This document shows, one piece after another, positions 27,327 through 35,041 of a DNA stretch of 64,000 nt. The number at the start of each line of letters is the position of its first letter. The stretch's first letter is position 1. The DNA comes from Streptomyces triculaminicus. Lineage in GTDB: Bacteria; Actinomycetota; Actinomycetes; Streptomycetales; Streptomycetaceae. Under the pieces are notes generated by a model. That model saw nothing but the letters and a program-made list of their open reading frames with translations. It had not been told where the DNA came from and did not search any database. The stretch covers positions 620,001 through 684,000 of the forward strand of contig NZ_JAFMOF010000004.1 of NCBI RefSeq assembly GCF_017349075.1, given 5' to 3'. The translations under genes were made by a program, and so were the position numbers.

Positions 27327-28567
27327 CCGAACGCACCTTTGAGGCACTGCCGCCCGTGCGGGACCGGGCCTTCGCCGGCAGTTGGTGGGGCCTGGCCTGG
27401 CTCCGGGCGCTGGAGGACAGCGCGCTGGACGGCCAGCAGGTGAAGGCCGGCCGCCGTCACGCGCGTGCGGGGGCGGTCGGCGCGGTGTCCGTACGCCCGG
27501 GCCGGATCACCGCGCTCGTGCGCGACCCGGACGGCACGGCCTACCGCTCCGACGTGCTGGTCCAGCAGTTGTCCGAGGCCGACTGGGACCGCTTCCTCAC
27601 TCTCGTGGCGGACCGGGCGGGGCACATCGCCGCACTGCTGGACCGCGACATGCCGCCGCACCTGGGCGAGGACGCCGCCGCGGTCGGCGTCGAACTGCTG
27701 CCCGGCATCGGCGACCTGGAACCGGAGTGCGCCTGCGGAGCCTGGGACCACTGCCCGCACACCGCCGCGCTGTGCCATCAGGTGGCGCGCCTGCTCGACC
27801 AGGACCCGTTCGTCCTGCTGCTGTTGCGCGGCCGGGGCGAGCGCGAGCTGCTGGACGAGGTGCAGGCGCGCAGTACGGTGCACGCCACCGCGCACGCGCC
27901 CGAGCCGCCCGCCGGCATACCGGCGCGCGAGGCGTTCGCGGTGCGCTGGCTCGTACCGCCGCTGCCGGAGACCGTGCCCGCCGTCGACGCGCCGTGCCGC
28001 CCGCCCGTGCTCACCGGCGGCACCTCCCCCGCGCCCGGACTGGACGCCGGCGCGCTGGAGTTCCTGATCGCCGACGCCGCCGCGCGGGCCCGTCAGCTGC
28101 TGGCCGAGGCCCTGGCGCCCGGCCACGAGCACACGTCACCGCCCGAGGAACCGACGCTTCGCCAGGACGCCGTCCGCATGGCCGCCTCGGCGCCGCCCGA
28201 GCGCGTCACGGCCCGGCTCGCGGCAGGCTGCGACTACGGCCGGGCGGAGCTGGCCCGGGCGGTGCGGGCCTGGGAGTACGGCGGGCCGGCGGGGCTGGCC
28301 GCCCTGGAGGAGGAATGGACGCCGGGGCCCGCGGAACTGGCACGGGCCCGCGACCGCCTGGCCGCCGCCTGGCAGGACGAGGACGGCGCCCCTCGGCTGA
28401 GGGCGGCCGGCAACCGCTGGACGGCCCTCGGCACGGGCGCCCAAGTGCGCTACGGACGCGAGGGGCGCTGGTGGCCGTTCCGCAAGGAGGGCGGCCACTG
28501 GCAGCCCGCCGGCCCGGGCGACGACGATCCGGCGGCGGCTCTCGCCGGCGTGCTCGCGGGCGACTGA
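27323..28567 (+). CDS. SWIM zinc-finger protein
   Basis: A 414-residue protein with a SWIM-type zinc finger near residues 138-152. The pattern CxCx(n)CxH is visible in ECACGAWDHCPHTAAL. SWIM domains bind DNA or proteins. The N-terminal region (FAGSWWGLAWLRALED, VKAGRRHARAGAVGAV) and a helical C-terminal half ending in a WxPFRKEGGHW segment are typical of the actinomycete SNF2-partner SWIM proteins. It overlaps the helicase gene by 4 bp, so both are co-translated and probably form a complex. The function of the complex is unknown. Confidence 0.88.
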   Translation: MTERTFEALPPVRDRAFAGSWWGLAWLRALEDSALDGQQVKAGRRHARAGAVGAVSVRPGRITALVRDPDGTAYRSDVLVQQLSEADWDRFLTLVADRAGHIAALLDRDMPPHLGEDAAAVGVELLPGIGDLEPECACGAWDHCPHTAALCHQVARLLDQDPFVLLLLRGRGERELLDEVQARSTVHATAHAPEPPAGIPAREAFAVRWLVPPLPETVPAVDAPCRPPVLTGGTSPAPGLDAGALEFLIADAAARARQLLAEALAPGHEHTSPPEEPTLRQDAVRMAASAPPERVTARLAAGCDYGRAELARAVRAWEYGGPAGLAALEEEWTPGPAELARARDRLAAAWQDEDGAPRLRAAGNRWTALGTGAQVRYGREGRWWPFRKEGGHWQPAGPGDDDPAAALAGVLAGD

Positions 28568-28590
28568 CCCGGCGGCCCCGGGGGCGCCGT

Positions 28591-29001
28591 CTACAGCCCG
28601 AAGACACCGGTGGGGAAGGCCGACGGCAGGCTCGTGGGCAACCCCGAGGGGAGCCACGACGGAAGACCTGACGGCAGGCCCGACGGCAACGACGACGGCA
28701 GGCCGGACGGCAATCCCGACGGCAGGGAGAACGACGGCGACGCCTCGCCGCGCCCGCCGGCCGAGGCGTCCTGGCCCGGCGTGCCGTCGCTCCGGTGCCC
28801 CATGATCAGCACCGTCCCGAGGGTGACAGCCGCCACCGCCAGCAGCGCGATGACGGCCAGCGTGATCCGCCGCCCGCCGCCGGGCGGCGGATCGGGCGAC
28901 CAGGAGGGGCCGCCGGGGCCGAAGCCGCCGGCCGGCGGAGCCGGCGGTCCCTCGGGCGGGCCGTACGGGGGGCCGGGTGGCGATCCGGGTGGAGTGGCCA
29001 T
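28591..29001 (-). CDS. Proline-rich single-pass membrane protein with LPSG repeats
   Basis: A 136-residue protein. Residues 1-45 are a Pro/Gly-rich cytoplasmic part (PPGPPYGPPEGPPAPP). One membrane helix follows (ITLAVIALLAVAAVTLGTVLI), and then an outside tail that ends in about nine LPSx tetrapeptides (LPSG, LPSS, LPSW, LPTS and so on) plus FPTG. The ATG at 29001 is preceded by TGGCC without a clear ribosome site, so the start is moderately certain. I do not know a function; the architecture suggests a cell-surface spacer or wall-interacting protein. Confidence 0.6.
   Translation of the reverse strand: MATPPGSPPGPPYGPPEGPPAPPAGGFGPGGPSWSPDPPPGGGRRITLAVIALLAVAAVTLGTVLIMGHRSDGTPGQDASAGGRGEASPSFSLPSGLPSGLPSSLPSGLPSGLPSWLPSGLPTSLPSAFPTGVFGL
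28606..28725 (-). repeat. Tetrapeptide (LPSx) coding repeat
   Basis: Ten successive 12-bp units encode LPSG-type tetrapeptides at the C-terminus of the small membrane protein. Units differ at the fourth residue (G, S, W, A) and at synonymous sites, so this is an aged tandem expansion and not a recent perfect duplication. Confidence 0.8.
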
Positions 29002-29166
29002 GGGACCAGCGTCCCCCGCGAGCGGACGACCGCGGCCGCGCGGTGACGGTTCCGCTACACGTTCCCCGCTGGACCGCGACATTCCACCGCCGCGGGCCGC
29101 GTGGCGCACCCGGCGCAAGGCCGCCGCGACCGTACGATTTGACCGATGATGAGAGCGATCACCCTG

Positions 29167-30024
29167 TTAGCGGGCAGCCCGGAGGAAGGCTTCCAGGCCC
29201 GCCAGGTCGTCCGTGTTGAGGTAGTCGACCCCCGCGGCCAGCAGCTCCCGCCAGAGCGCCTCGCGCTCCGGGCCGGGCCGGTCCGGCGTGGCCCAGAAGC
29301 GGACCTTCCGGCCCTCGCTCCGCGCGGTGGTGACGATCCGTATGAGGATCTCCCGCTCCCGCTCCGGCATGGGCCCGGCGCCCTGCCAGGTGAAGTACTG
29401 CGTCCAGTTGTCGCTGACGAGCGGCGCGAAGGAGGCCGGCGCGCCGCCGAGGTCGGCGAGGCGGCCGTCGTAGAAGGCGTACCGCACCCGCTCCGCCTCC
29501 ATCGGGATCCGCGCACCGCGGTCTCCGGAGACGACGGCGGCGACCGCGCCGCGGCGCACCTGCCCGCCGGAGCAGACGCTGAGCATGGCGCGATAGGGGC
29601 GCAGGTGCCGGGAGAGCGCCCGATAGGTCGCCTGCCCCTCGGATTTGATGTCGATGAGCAGCTGCAGCGTCAGGTCGTATCCGGCATACACGCGCCCGTG
29701 CTGCGAGCGTACCCGGCGCAGGAGCGGGTCGAGATAGAGGGCCTCCAGGGTGCGGGTGGGGTCGAGGTCGGAGGCGTCGTGGCCCACGAGGAGCCGGTCG
29801 CCGACCAGCCAGATGTCGGCCTCGACGCTGGAGAAGCCGTGCGCGAGCGCATCGGCGAGGGGGTGCGGATGCGCGTAGTCGTTGTGCGCGTGGGCGTGGC
29901 GCAGCGGCGGCCGGGGGCGCGCCGCGTCCGCCGGGACGTGGGCGGCGGCGCGTGCGGGGGCGGCGAAGGACCCCGCGAGGGCGGCTCCCAGGGTGATGAC
30001 GGCGGCTCGGCGCGTACGGGGCAT
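29167..30024 (-). CDS. Secreted PI-PLC/GDPD-like phosphodiesterase
   Basis: A 285-residue exported protein. The signal peptide RRAAVITLGAALAGSFAAPARA looks twin-arginine-like. The mature protein starts with RHAHAHNDYAHPHPLADALAHGFSSVEADIWLVGDRLLVGHD, which holds the catalytic-type His and the Glu/Asp metal ligands of the PI-PLC/glycerophosphodiester phosphodiesterase TIM barrel. LLIDIKSEG and VDYLNTDDLAGLEAFL complete the fold. It probably cleaves a phosphodiester in lipids or polyols outside the cell; the exact substrate is unknown. The ATG at 30024 follows GGGAGG. Confidence 0.82.
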   Translation of the reverse strand: MPRTRRAAVITLGAALAGSFAAPARAAAHVPADAARPRPPLRHAHAHNDYAHPHPLADALAHGFSSVEADIWLVGDRLLVGHDASDLDPTRTLEALYLDPLLRRVRSQHGRVYAGYDLTLQLLIDIKSEGQATYRALSRHLRPYRAMLSVCSGGQVRRGAVAAVVSGDRGARIPMEAERVRYAFYDGRLADLGGAPASFAPLVSDNWTQYFTWQGAGPMPEREREILIRIVTTARSEGRKVRFWATPDRPGPEREALWRELLAAGVDYLNTDDLAGLEAFLRAAR

Positions 30025-30224
30025 CGCGGTGCCTCCCGGCTCGGTGAGCGAATAGGCGCGGCCTGCGCGCGCCGACGTCTGTGAGTATCGGGGCCCATCG
30101 GGCCGTGCGACAGGGCCGTGCCGAGAGTTGACGGGGTCGGCTCCGGAGCGTTGCCCGCTGTTCTTTCGGGGCATGAATAAGGCCCTTGTGTCATGGCGGA
30201 GTTGCCGAGACCTCTGGGGTGACA

Positions 30225-31463
30225 ATGGGTAGACGAGTTCGCCGCGTACGCGCGGTCACCGCGGTGCTGGTGGCCTGGGTCTCGCTGATCGCCGGCGGCC
30301 CGGCGTGGGCCGGCACGGAAGAGGCCTCCCCGCTGCGGCTCGAGGCTCCGGCCTCCCTGGGGCCCGGAGTGACGTACCGGGGCCTGTCTTTGAGGGGCTC
30401 GCACGGACCGGCGTACGGGCATCTGCTCACCGTCGACCTGCGCGACCCGCACGTGTCGGTCGATCTGCTGCACCCGGGCGCCGTGGCGGAGCGGGCCAGG
30501 GTGTCGCAACTGGCCGACAGGCGGGGTGTGGTGGCCGCGGTGAACGGGGACTTCTTCAACATCACCGAGACACAGCATCCCGGGGTCGAGGCGACGGGCG
30601 CCCCGGTGGGACCGGCCATCGCGGACGGGCGGGCGCTGAAGGCGGCGGTGCCGGACAGCCAGCGCTTCGGGCCCGCGATGCCGAGAGGCGTCACCACCGA
30701 GGACGTCCTCGGCGTGGGGACGAACGGGGTGGGCCGCCTGGACCGGCTCACACTGGAGGGATCCCTGCGCACGCCGGACGGAGAGCTGCCGCTGAACGGC
30801 TTCAACCAGTACGCGCTTCCGATGGACGGCATCGGAGCGTTCACCCCCGCCTGGGGCCGGGCCTCCCGGGTGCGCGCCACCTGCGGCACGGACACCGACC
30901 GGGGTGGTCCGTGCAGCGACAACACCTACGAACTGACCGTGCGGCGCGGCCGGGTGGCGACGGTGGCGCAACGGCCGGGACGGGGCCCGATCGCCCAGGG
31001 TTCGGTGGTGCTGGTGGGGCGGGAGGACGGTGCGCGCGAGCTGCGCAAGCTGTCGGTCGGCGACCGGGTGACGGTGGGGCAGCATCTGCGCGCCCGGCGC
31101 CGCGGGGCGCTGTCGTTCGCCGTCGGCGGCTTCCCGGTCCTGCGCGGCGGGCGGACGGCCTCGGGGCTGGACCCGGTGACGGCGGCCGTGCGCACCGCCG
31201 CGGGCCTGGCCTCGCACGGGCGTCGGCTGTACCTGCTGGCGCTGGACGGCGACCCGGCCTACCGTTCCGGGCTGACCGTGCCCGAACTGGCCTGGACGAT
31301 GCGGGCGATCGGCGCCGTCGACGCCTTCAACCTGGACGGGGGCGGGTCCACCACGCTGGTCACCCGCGGCCGGGGCGGCGGGCGTCCCATCGTGCGCAAC
31401 CATCCGTCGGGCGGCGCCGAGCGACCCGTGGCCAACGGCATCGGCGTCTTTATCAGCCCCTGA
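30225..31463 (+). CDS. Secreted phosphodiester glycosidase (NAGPA domain) protein
   Basis: A 412-residue exported protein with a Sec signal (VTAVLVAWVSLIAGGPAWA). The rest belongs to the phosphodiester glycosidase family named after the enzyme that uncovers mannose-6-phosphate (NAGPA). Diagnostic segments are RGVVAAVNGDFFN near the start and LALDGDPAYRSGLTVPELAWTMRAIGAVDAFNLDGGGSTTLV, plus GGRPIVRNHPSGGAERPVANGIGVF at the end. Bacterial members act on cell-wall or exopolysaccharide phosphodiesters or are uncharacterised. The ATG at 30225 is preceded by TGGGGTGA; a GTG at 30219 is possible. It lies upstream of the encapsulin genes with a 178-bp gap. Confidence 0.85.
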   Translation: MGRRVRRVRAVTAVLVAWVSLIAGGPAWAGTEEASPLRLEAPASLGPGVTYRGLSLRGSHGPAYGHLLTVDLRDPHVSVDLLHPGAVAERARVSQLADRRGVVAAVNGDFFNITETQHPGVEATGAPVGPAIADGRALKAAVPDSQRFGPAMPRGVTTEDVLGVGTNGVGRLDRLTLEGSLRTPDGELPLNGFNQYALPMDGIGAFTPAWGRASRVRATCGTDTDRGGPCSDNTYELTVRRGRVATVAQRPGRGPIAQGSVVLVGREDGARELRKLSVGDRVTVGQHLRARRRGALSFAVGGFPVLRGGRTASGLDPVTAAVRTAAGLASHGRRLYLLALDGDPAYRSGLTVPELAWTMRAIGAVDAFNLDGGGSTTLVTRGRGGGRPIVRNHPSGGAERPVANGIGVFISP

Positions 31464-31641
31464 CAATCACACTTCAATCCCATCCGTTTGAGTGATCGCG
31501 CCCGGCGAATGCCGCTGATAGCTTCGAGAGGAGCCGCGCGGGAATTTCCGGCAGCCTCCGCCCGGGTATTCCGTGGGGCCCGCAGCCGCAATGAACGCAG
31601 CCGTTTCGGGTACAGCCGTTGGGATGGGTGGGCATTCACAT

Positions 31642-33054
31642 ATGACGACGTCAGTCGAGTCCGGAACGGGCACGGACGATCCGCCGCACCGGCTGAGTCT
31701 GGGCACTCAGGCCGCCCGGAATCTGGCGACCACGACCAAGTCCGTACCGCAGATGCAGGGGATCACCTCCCGGTGGCTCCTGCGACTGCTGCCGTGGGTG
31801 CAGGTCTCCGGCGGTACGTACCGGGTGAACCGACGGCTGACGCACACGCTCGGCGACGGCCGGGTGGAGTTCTTCAGCACCGGCGCGGAGGTGCGGGTCA
31901 TCCCGGCGGAGCTGGGCGAGCTGCCGCTGCTGCGCGGGTTCTCCGACCCCGAGGTGCTCGAGGGCCTGGCGGGCCGCTTCGCCCAGCGGGAGCTGCGGCC
32001 CGGCGAGGTGCTGGTGGAGGCCGGGCAGCCGGCCGATCAGGTGGTGCTGATCGCCCATGGCAAGGCCGAGAAGGTCCACGCGGGCGAGTACGGCGACGAG
32101 GCCGTGCTGGGCGTGCTCGCCGGCGGCGGGTACTTCGGCGACGGGGCGCTGGCCGCGGCCGAGGCGGGCGAGTGGGACTTCACCGTCCGCGCGGTGACCG
32201 CCTGCACGGTGCTGACGCTGCCGCGCCGGGAGTTCGAGGAGGCGCTGGAGCGTTCCGAGGGCCTGCGCTCCCATGTGGAGGCGTTCCGCGCCCGCTCCCT
32301 CCGGCCGCAGAACGACCAGGGCGAGTCCGCCATCGACGTCTCCTCCGGCCACAGCGGGGAGCCCGTGCTGCCCGGTGTCTTCGCGGACTACGAGCCCTCC
32401 CCGCGCGAGTACGGGCTGAGCGTGGCGCAGACGGTCCTGCGGGTGCACTCCCGGGTGGCGGACCTCTACAACGAGCCGATGAACCAGGTCGAGCAGCAGC
32501 TCCGGCTGACCATCGAGGCCCTGCGCGAACGCCAGGAACACGAGATGATCAACAACCGCGAGTTCGGCCTCCTGCACAACGCCGACCTGAGGCAGCGCAT
32601 CCACACCCGCGGCGGCCCGCCCACCCCCGACGACCTCGACGACCTGCTGGCGACCGTCTGGAAGGACCCGGGCTTCCTGCTGGCGCACCCGCGCACCATC
32701 GCGGCGATGGCGCGCGAGTTCAACCGCCGGGGCGTCTACCCCGACCACGTGGACGTGGGCGGCCACCAGCTGCCGGCCTGGCGCGGAGTGCCGATCTTCC
32801 CGTGCAACAAGATCCCGGTCACCGAGACCGGTGTCAGCTCCATCCTGCTGATGCGCACCGGACAGGAGTCCCAGGGTGTCGTCGGACTGCACCGGACGGG
32901 AATCGCCGATGAATACCAGCCGAGCCTTTCGGTGCGTTTCATGGGAATCAGCGAACAGGCCATCATCTCCTATCTGGTGAGCGCCTACTATTCAGCGGCT
33001 GTTCTTGTGCCCGACGCTCTCGGAATTCTCGAGAACGTCGAAATCGGGCACTGA
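31642..33054 (+). CDS. Family 2B encapsulin shell protein with CNB domain (EshA-like), copy 1
   Basis: A 470-residue HK97-fold nanocompartment shell protein of the EshA-like family 2B. The N-arm and first part of the fold (AARNLATTTKSVPQMQGITSRWLLRLLPWV) are followed by an inserted cyclic-nucleotide-binding domain at about residues 95-215. The HK97 core then continues with VADLYNEPMNQVEQQLRLTIEAL, FPCNKIPVTETG and YLVSAYYSAAVLVPDALG. Family 2B shells enclose terpene cyclases or polyprenyl transferases; none is encoded nearby. In the CNB phosphate cassette, FGDGAL (165-170) is followed by Trp178 where CRP-type domains have the phosphate-binding Arg. The ATG at 31642 fits the second copy's N-terminus. 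Confidence 0.9.
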   Translation: MTTSVESGTGTDDPPHRLSLGTQAARNLATTTKSVPQMQGITSRWLLRLLPWVQVSGGTYRVNRRLTHTLGDGRVEFFSTGAEVRVIPAELGELPLLRGFSDPEVLEGLAGRFAQRELRPGEVLVEAGQPADQVVLIAHGKAEKVHAGEYGDEAVLGVLAGGGYFGDGALAAAEAGEWDFTVRAVTACTVLTLPRREFEEALERSEGLRSHVEAFRARSLRPQNDQGESAIDVSSGHSGEPVLPGVFADYEPSPREYGLSVAQTVLRVHSRVADLYNEPMNQVEQQLRLTIEALRERQEHEMINNREFGLLHNADLRQRIHTRGGPPTPDDLDDLLATVWKDPGFLLAHPRTIAAMAREFNRRGVYPDHVDVGGHQLPAWRGVPIFPCNKIPVTETGVSSILLMRTGQESQGVVGLHRTGIADEYQPSLSVRFMGISEQAIISYLVSAYYSAAVLVPDALGILENVEIGH

Positions 33055-33063
33055 CGGGGAAAG

Positions 33064-33103
33064 GCCGGGCGGGTCCCATTCCGGGGCACAGCCGCCGCCC
33101 GGC
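33064..33103 (+). promoter_or_regulatory. Stem-loop between the two encapsulin genes
   Basis: GCCGGGCGG (33064-33072) can pair perfectly with CCGCCCGGC (33095-33103) across a 22-nt loop. It starts ten bases after the first shell gene's stop and about 75 bp before the second start. It could be an attenuator or RNA-stability element that sets the ratio of the two shell proteins, or a simple terminator. Confidence 0.4.
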
Positions 33104-33179
33104 TCTCCGGCATGCCTTCGCAAGCCCCTCTCGTCTCATGTCCCGTCCCAGCCTTCTCACAGATGGGTGATCACCACCA

Positions 33180-34586
33180 ATGAGCACGTCAGTGGAGCCG
33201 GAGAGCTCCGTGCAGCCGGCACAGGCCCAGCTGAGCCTCGGCACGGACGCGGCACGTCAGCTCGCGACGACCACCAAGTCCGTACCCCAGATGCGCGGGA
33301 TCTCCTCGCGCTGGCTGCTGCGCGTGCTGCCCTGGGTCCAGGTGTCGGCCGGCACCTACCGGGTCAACCGGCGGCTGACCTACACCGTCGGCGACGGCCG
33401 CGTCGAGTTCGTCTCGACGGGCTCGGAGGTCCGGGTCATCCCGCCGGAGCTGGGTGAACTGCCGCTGCTGCGCGGGTTCTCGGACGCCGAGACGCTCGAG
33501 GCACTGGCGGACGCGTTCGTCCAGCGGGAGTACGCGGTGGGCGACACGCTCGTGGCCGAGGGGCAGCCCGCCGATCACGTCTTCCTGATCGCCCACGGCA
33601 AACTCGCCAGGACCGGCACGGGCAAATACGGCGACGAGACCTCCCTCGGCACCCTGGCCGACGGCGATTACTTCGGCGAGCGCGTGCCCCTCGAGCCCGA
33701 CGCCACCTGGCACTTCACCGTCCGGGCGGTGACCCGATGCACGGTCCTGGCCCTGCCGCTGCAGGCCTTCCAGGAGCTCGCCGACCGCTCGGAGTCCCTG
33801 CGCACCCACGTCGCGGAATTCGCCGACCGCAGCACGCCGCCGGCGAACAAGCGCGGCGAGGCCGACATCGCCGTGACGTCCGGGCACTCCGGCGAGCCGG
33901 CCATCACGGGCACCTTCGTGGACTACGAACTCGCCCCGCGCGAGTACGAACTGAGCGTCGCTCAGACGATCCTCCGGGTCCACACCCGGGTCGCCGACCT
34001 CTACAACGAGCCCATGAACCAGGTCGAGCAGCAACTGAGGCTGACCATCGAGGCCCTGCGCGAACGCCAGGAACACGAAATGGTCAACAACCGCGAGTTC
34101 GGCCTCCTCCACAACGCCGACCTGGGCCAGCGCATCCACACCCGCGGCGGCCCGCCCACTCCCGACGACCTCGACGAGCTCCTCTCCCGGCGCCGCAAGA
34201 CCCAGTACCTGCTGGCCCACCCGCGCACGATCGCCGCGTTCGGCCGCGAGTGCAACAGCCGCGGCCTCTACCCGCAGAACATCGACGTCCTCGGCACGGC
34301 GGTGCGCTCCTGGCGCGGCGTCCCCCTGCTGCCCTGCAACAAGATCCCGGTCAGCGAGACGGGCACCAGCTCGATCATCGCCATGCGCACCGGCGAGGAC
34401 AACCAGGGTGTCGTCGGCCTCCACCAGACCGGTATCCCCGACGAGTACCAGCCCAGCCTGAACGTGCGCTTCATGGGCATCAACGAGCAGGCCGTCTCGT
34501 CCTACCTGGTGAGCGCCTACTACTCGGCCGCGATCCTGGTGCCCGACGCGCTCGGCGTCCTGGAGGACGTCGAGATCGGTCGCTGA
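33180..34586 (+). CDS. Family 2B encapsulin shell protein with CNB domain (EshA-like), copy 2
   Basis: A 468-residue paralogue of the preceding shell protein with the same layout: HK97 first part, CNB insertion (about 95-213) and HK97 core. Its CNB cassette reads FGERVP (165-170), with Trp177 in the usual Arg position. The two proteins are nearly identical in the core segment around YNEPMNQVEQQL and NREFGLLHNADL and differ most in the CNB domain. Two different shell genes side by side fit a mixed two-component shell. The ATG at 33180 lies after GGGTGATCACC. The gene ends 30 bp before a convergent small membrane protein gene. Confidence 0.9.
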   Translation: MSTSVEPESSVQPAQAQLSLGTDAARQLATTTKSVPQMRGISSRWLLRVLPWVQVSAGTYRVNRRLTYTVGDGRVEFVSTGSEVRVIPPELGELPLLRGFSDAETLEALADAFVQREYAVGDTLVAEGQPADHVFLIAHGKLARTGTGKYGDETSLGTLADGDYFGERVPLEPDATWHFTVRAVTRCTVLALPLQAFQELADRSESLRTHVAEFADRSTPPANKRGEADIAVTSGHSGEPAITGTFVDYELAPREYELSVAQTILRVHTRVADLYNEPMNQVEQQLRLTIEALRERQEHEMVNNREFGLLHNADLGQRIHTRGGPPTPDDLDELLSRRRKTQYLLAHPRTIAAFGRECNSRGLYPQNIDVLGTAVRSWRGVPLLPCNKIPVSETGTSSIIAMRTGEDNQGVVGLHQTGIPDEYQPSLNVRFMGINEQAVSSYLVSAYYSAAILVPDALGVLEDVEIGR

Positions 34587-34616
34587 GTCGTCATGGCCGT
34601 AGCCGGCGCCGAGCCG

Positions 34617-34811
34617 TCAGGGCCGTACGCCGGCGACGAGGTGCGCGGTGGCGGTGAGCCCGTTGGAGATGGTCGGCGCGATGCTCGTACTGGCCAGCAG
34701 GAAGCCGAGCAGGACGCAGACCAGCGCGTGCGAGGAGCGCAGGCCCCCGCTGCGCATGAACACCACCGCCAGGACCAGAAGCAACAGGACCACGGAGATG
34801 GAAACGGCCAT
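34617..34811 (-). CDS. Small two-helix membrane protein
   Basis: A 64-residue hydrophobic protein with two predicted membrane helices (VSISVVLLLLVLAVVFM and ALVCVLLGFLLASTSIAPTI) joined by a short basic loop. The ATG at 34811 is preceded by a strong GAGGAGG at the correct distance, so translation is likely. I recognise it as a kind of small membrane protein seen in streptomycetes but know of no function. It is convergent with the second encapsulin gene and divergent from lysX, about 230 bp from the latter. Confidence 0.65.
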   Translation of the reverse strand: MAVSISVVLLLLVLAVVFMRSGGLRSSHALVCVLLGFLLASTSIAPTISNGLTATAHLVAGVRP

Positions 34812-34970
34812 GGTGTACCTCCTCGGAGGAGCGGCGGTCGACCGCCAGTCTCGCTCATCCCACCGCGGCGACCGGCGCGACGGGCATCCTCCAATCGGGT
34901 AGAAAATCACCGGTTCGGCCGTGGTCGGGCGAAAGCCGGGTGCGGGCGGGCGGAACGCGGGCACCCGGCT

Positions 34971-35016
34971 GTCGTACGCCTGTCGAAGGGCCCGCGCTCT
35001 TCGACAGGCGTACGAC
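34971..35016. promoter_or_regulatory. 17-bp perfect inverted repeat upstream of lysX
   Basis: GTCGTACGCCTGTCGAA (34971-34987) is repeated as its exact complement at 35000-35016 with a 12-nt loop. It ends 25 bp before the lysX ATG. A TAGGCT at 35030-35035 could be a -10 box for a leaderless lysX transcript, which would put the repeat over the -35 region as an operator or upstream terminator. The symmetry is certain; the function is not. Confidence 0.55.
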
Positions 35017-35041
35017 GCCGTGGCATGCCTAGGCTGACGGA

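Noticed and set aside
28606..28725. CRISPR-like short repeats
   Set aside because: The 12-bp units are contiguous, lack spacers and encode a regular LPSx peptide within a gene.
31467..31500. Imperfect inverted repeat (ATCAC...GTGAT) after the phosphodiester glycosidase gene
   Set aside because: The arms pair over only five bases without gaps. It is too weak to call a terminator or operator.
31924..32300. CRP/Fnr-type transcription factor reading of the encapsulin genes
   Set aside because: Only the nucleotide-binding domain is CRP-like; there is no helix-turn-helix. The flanking sequence matches the HK97-type shell core.
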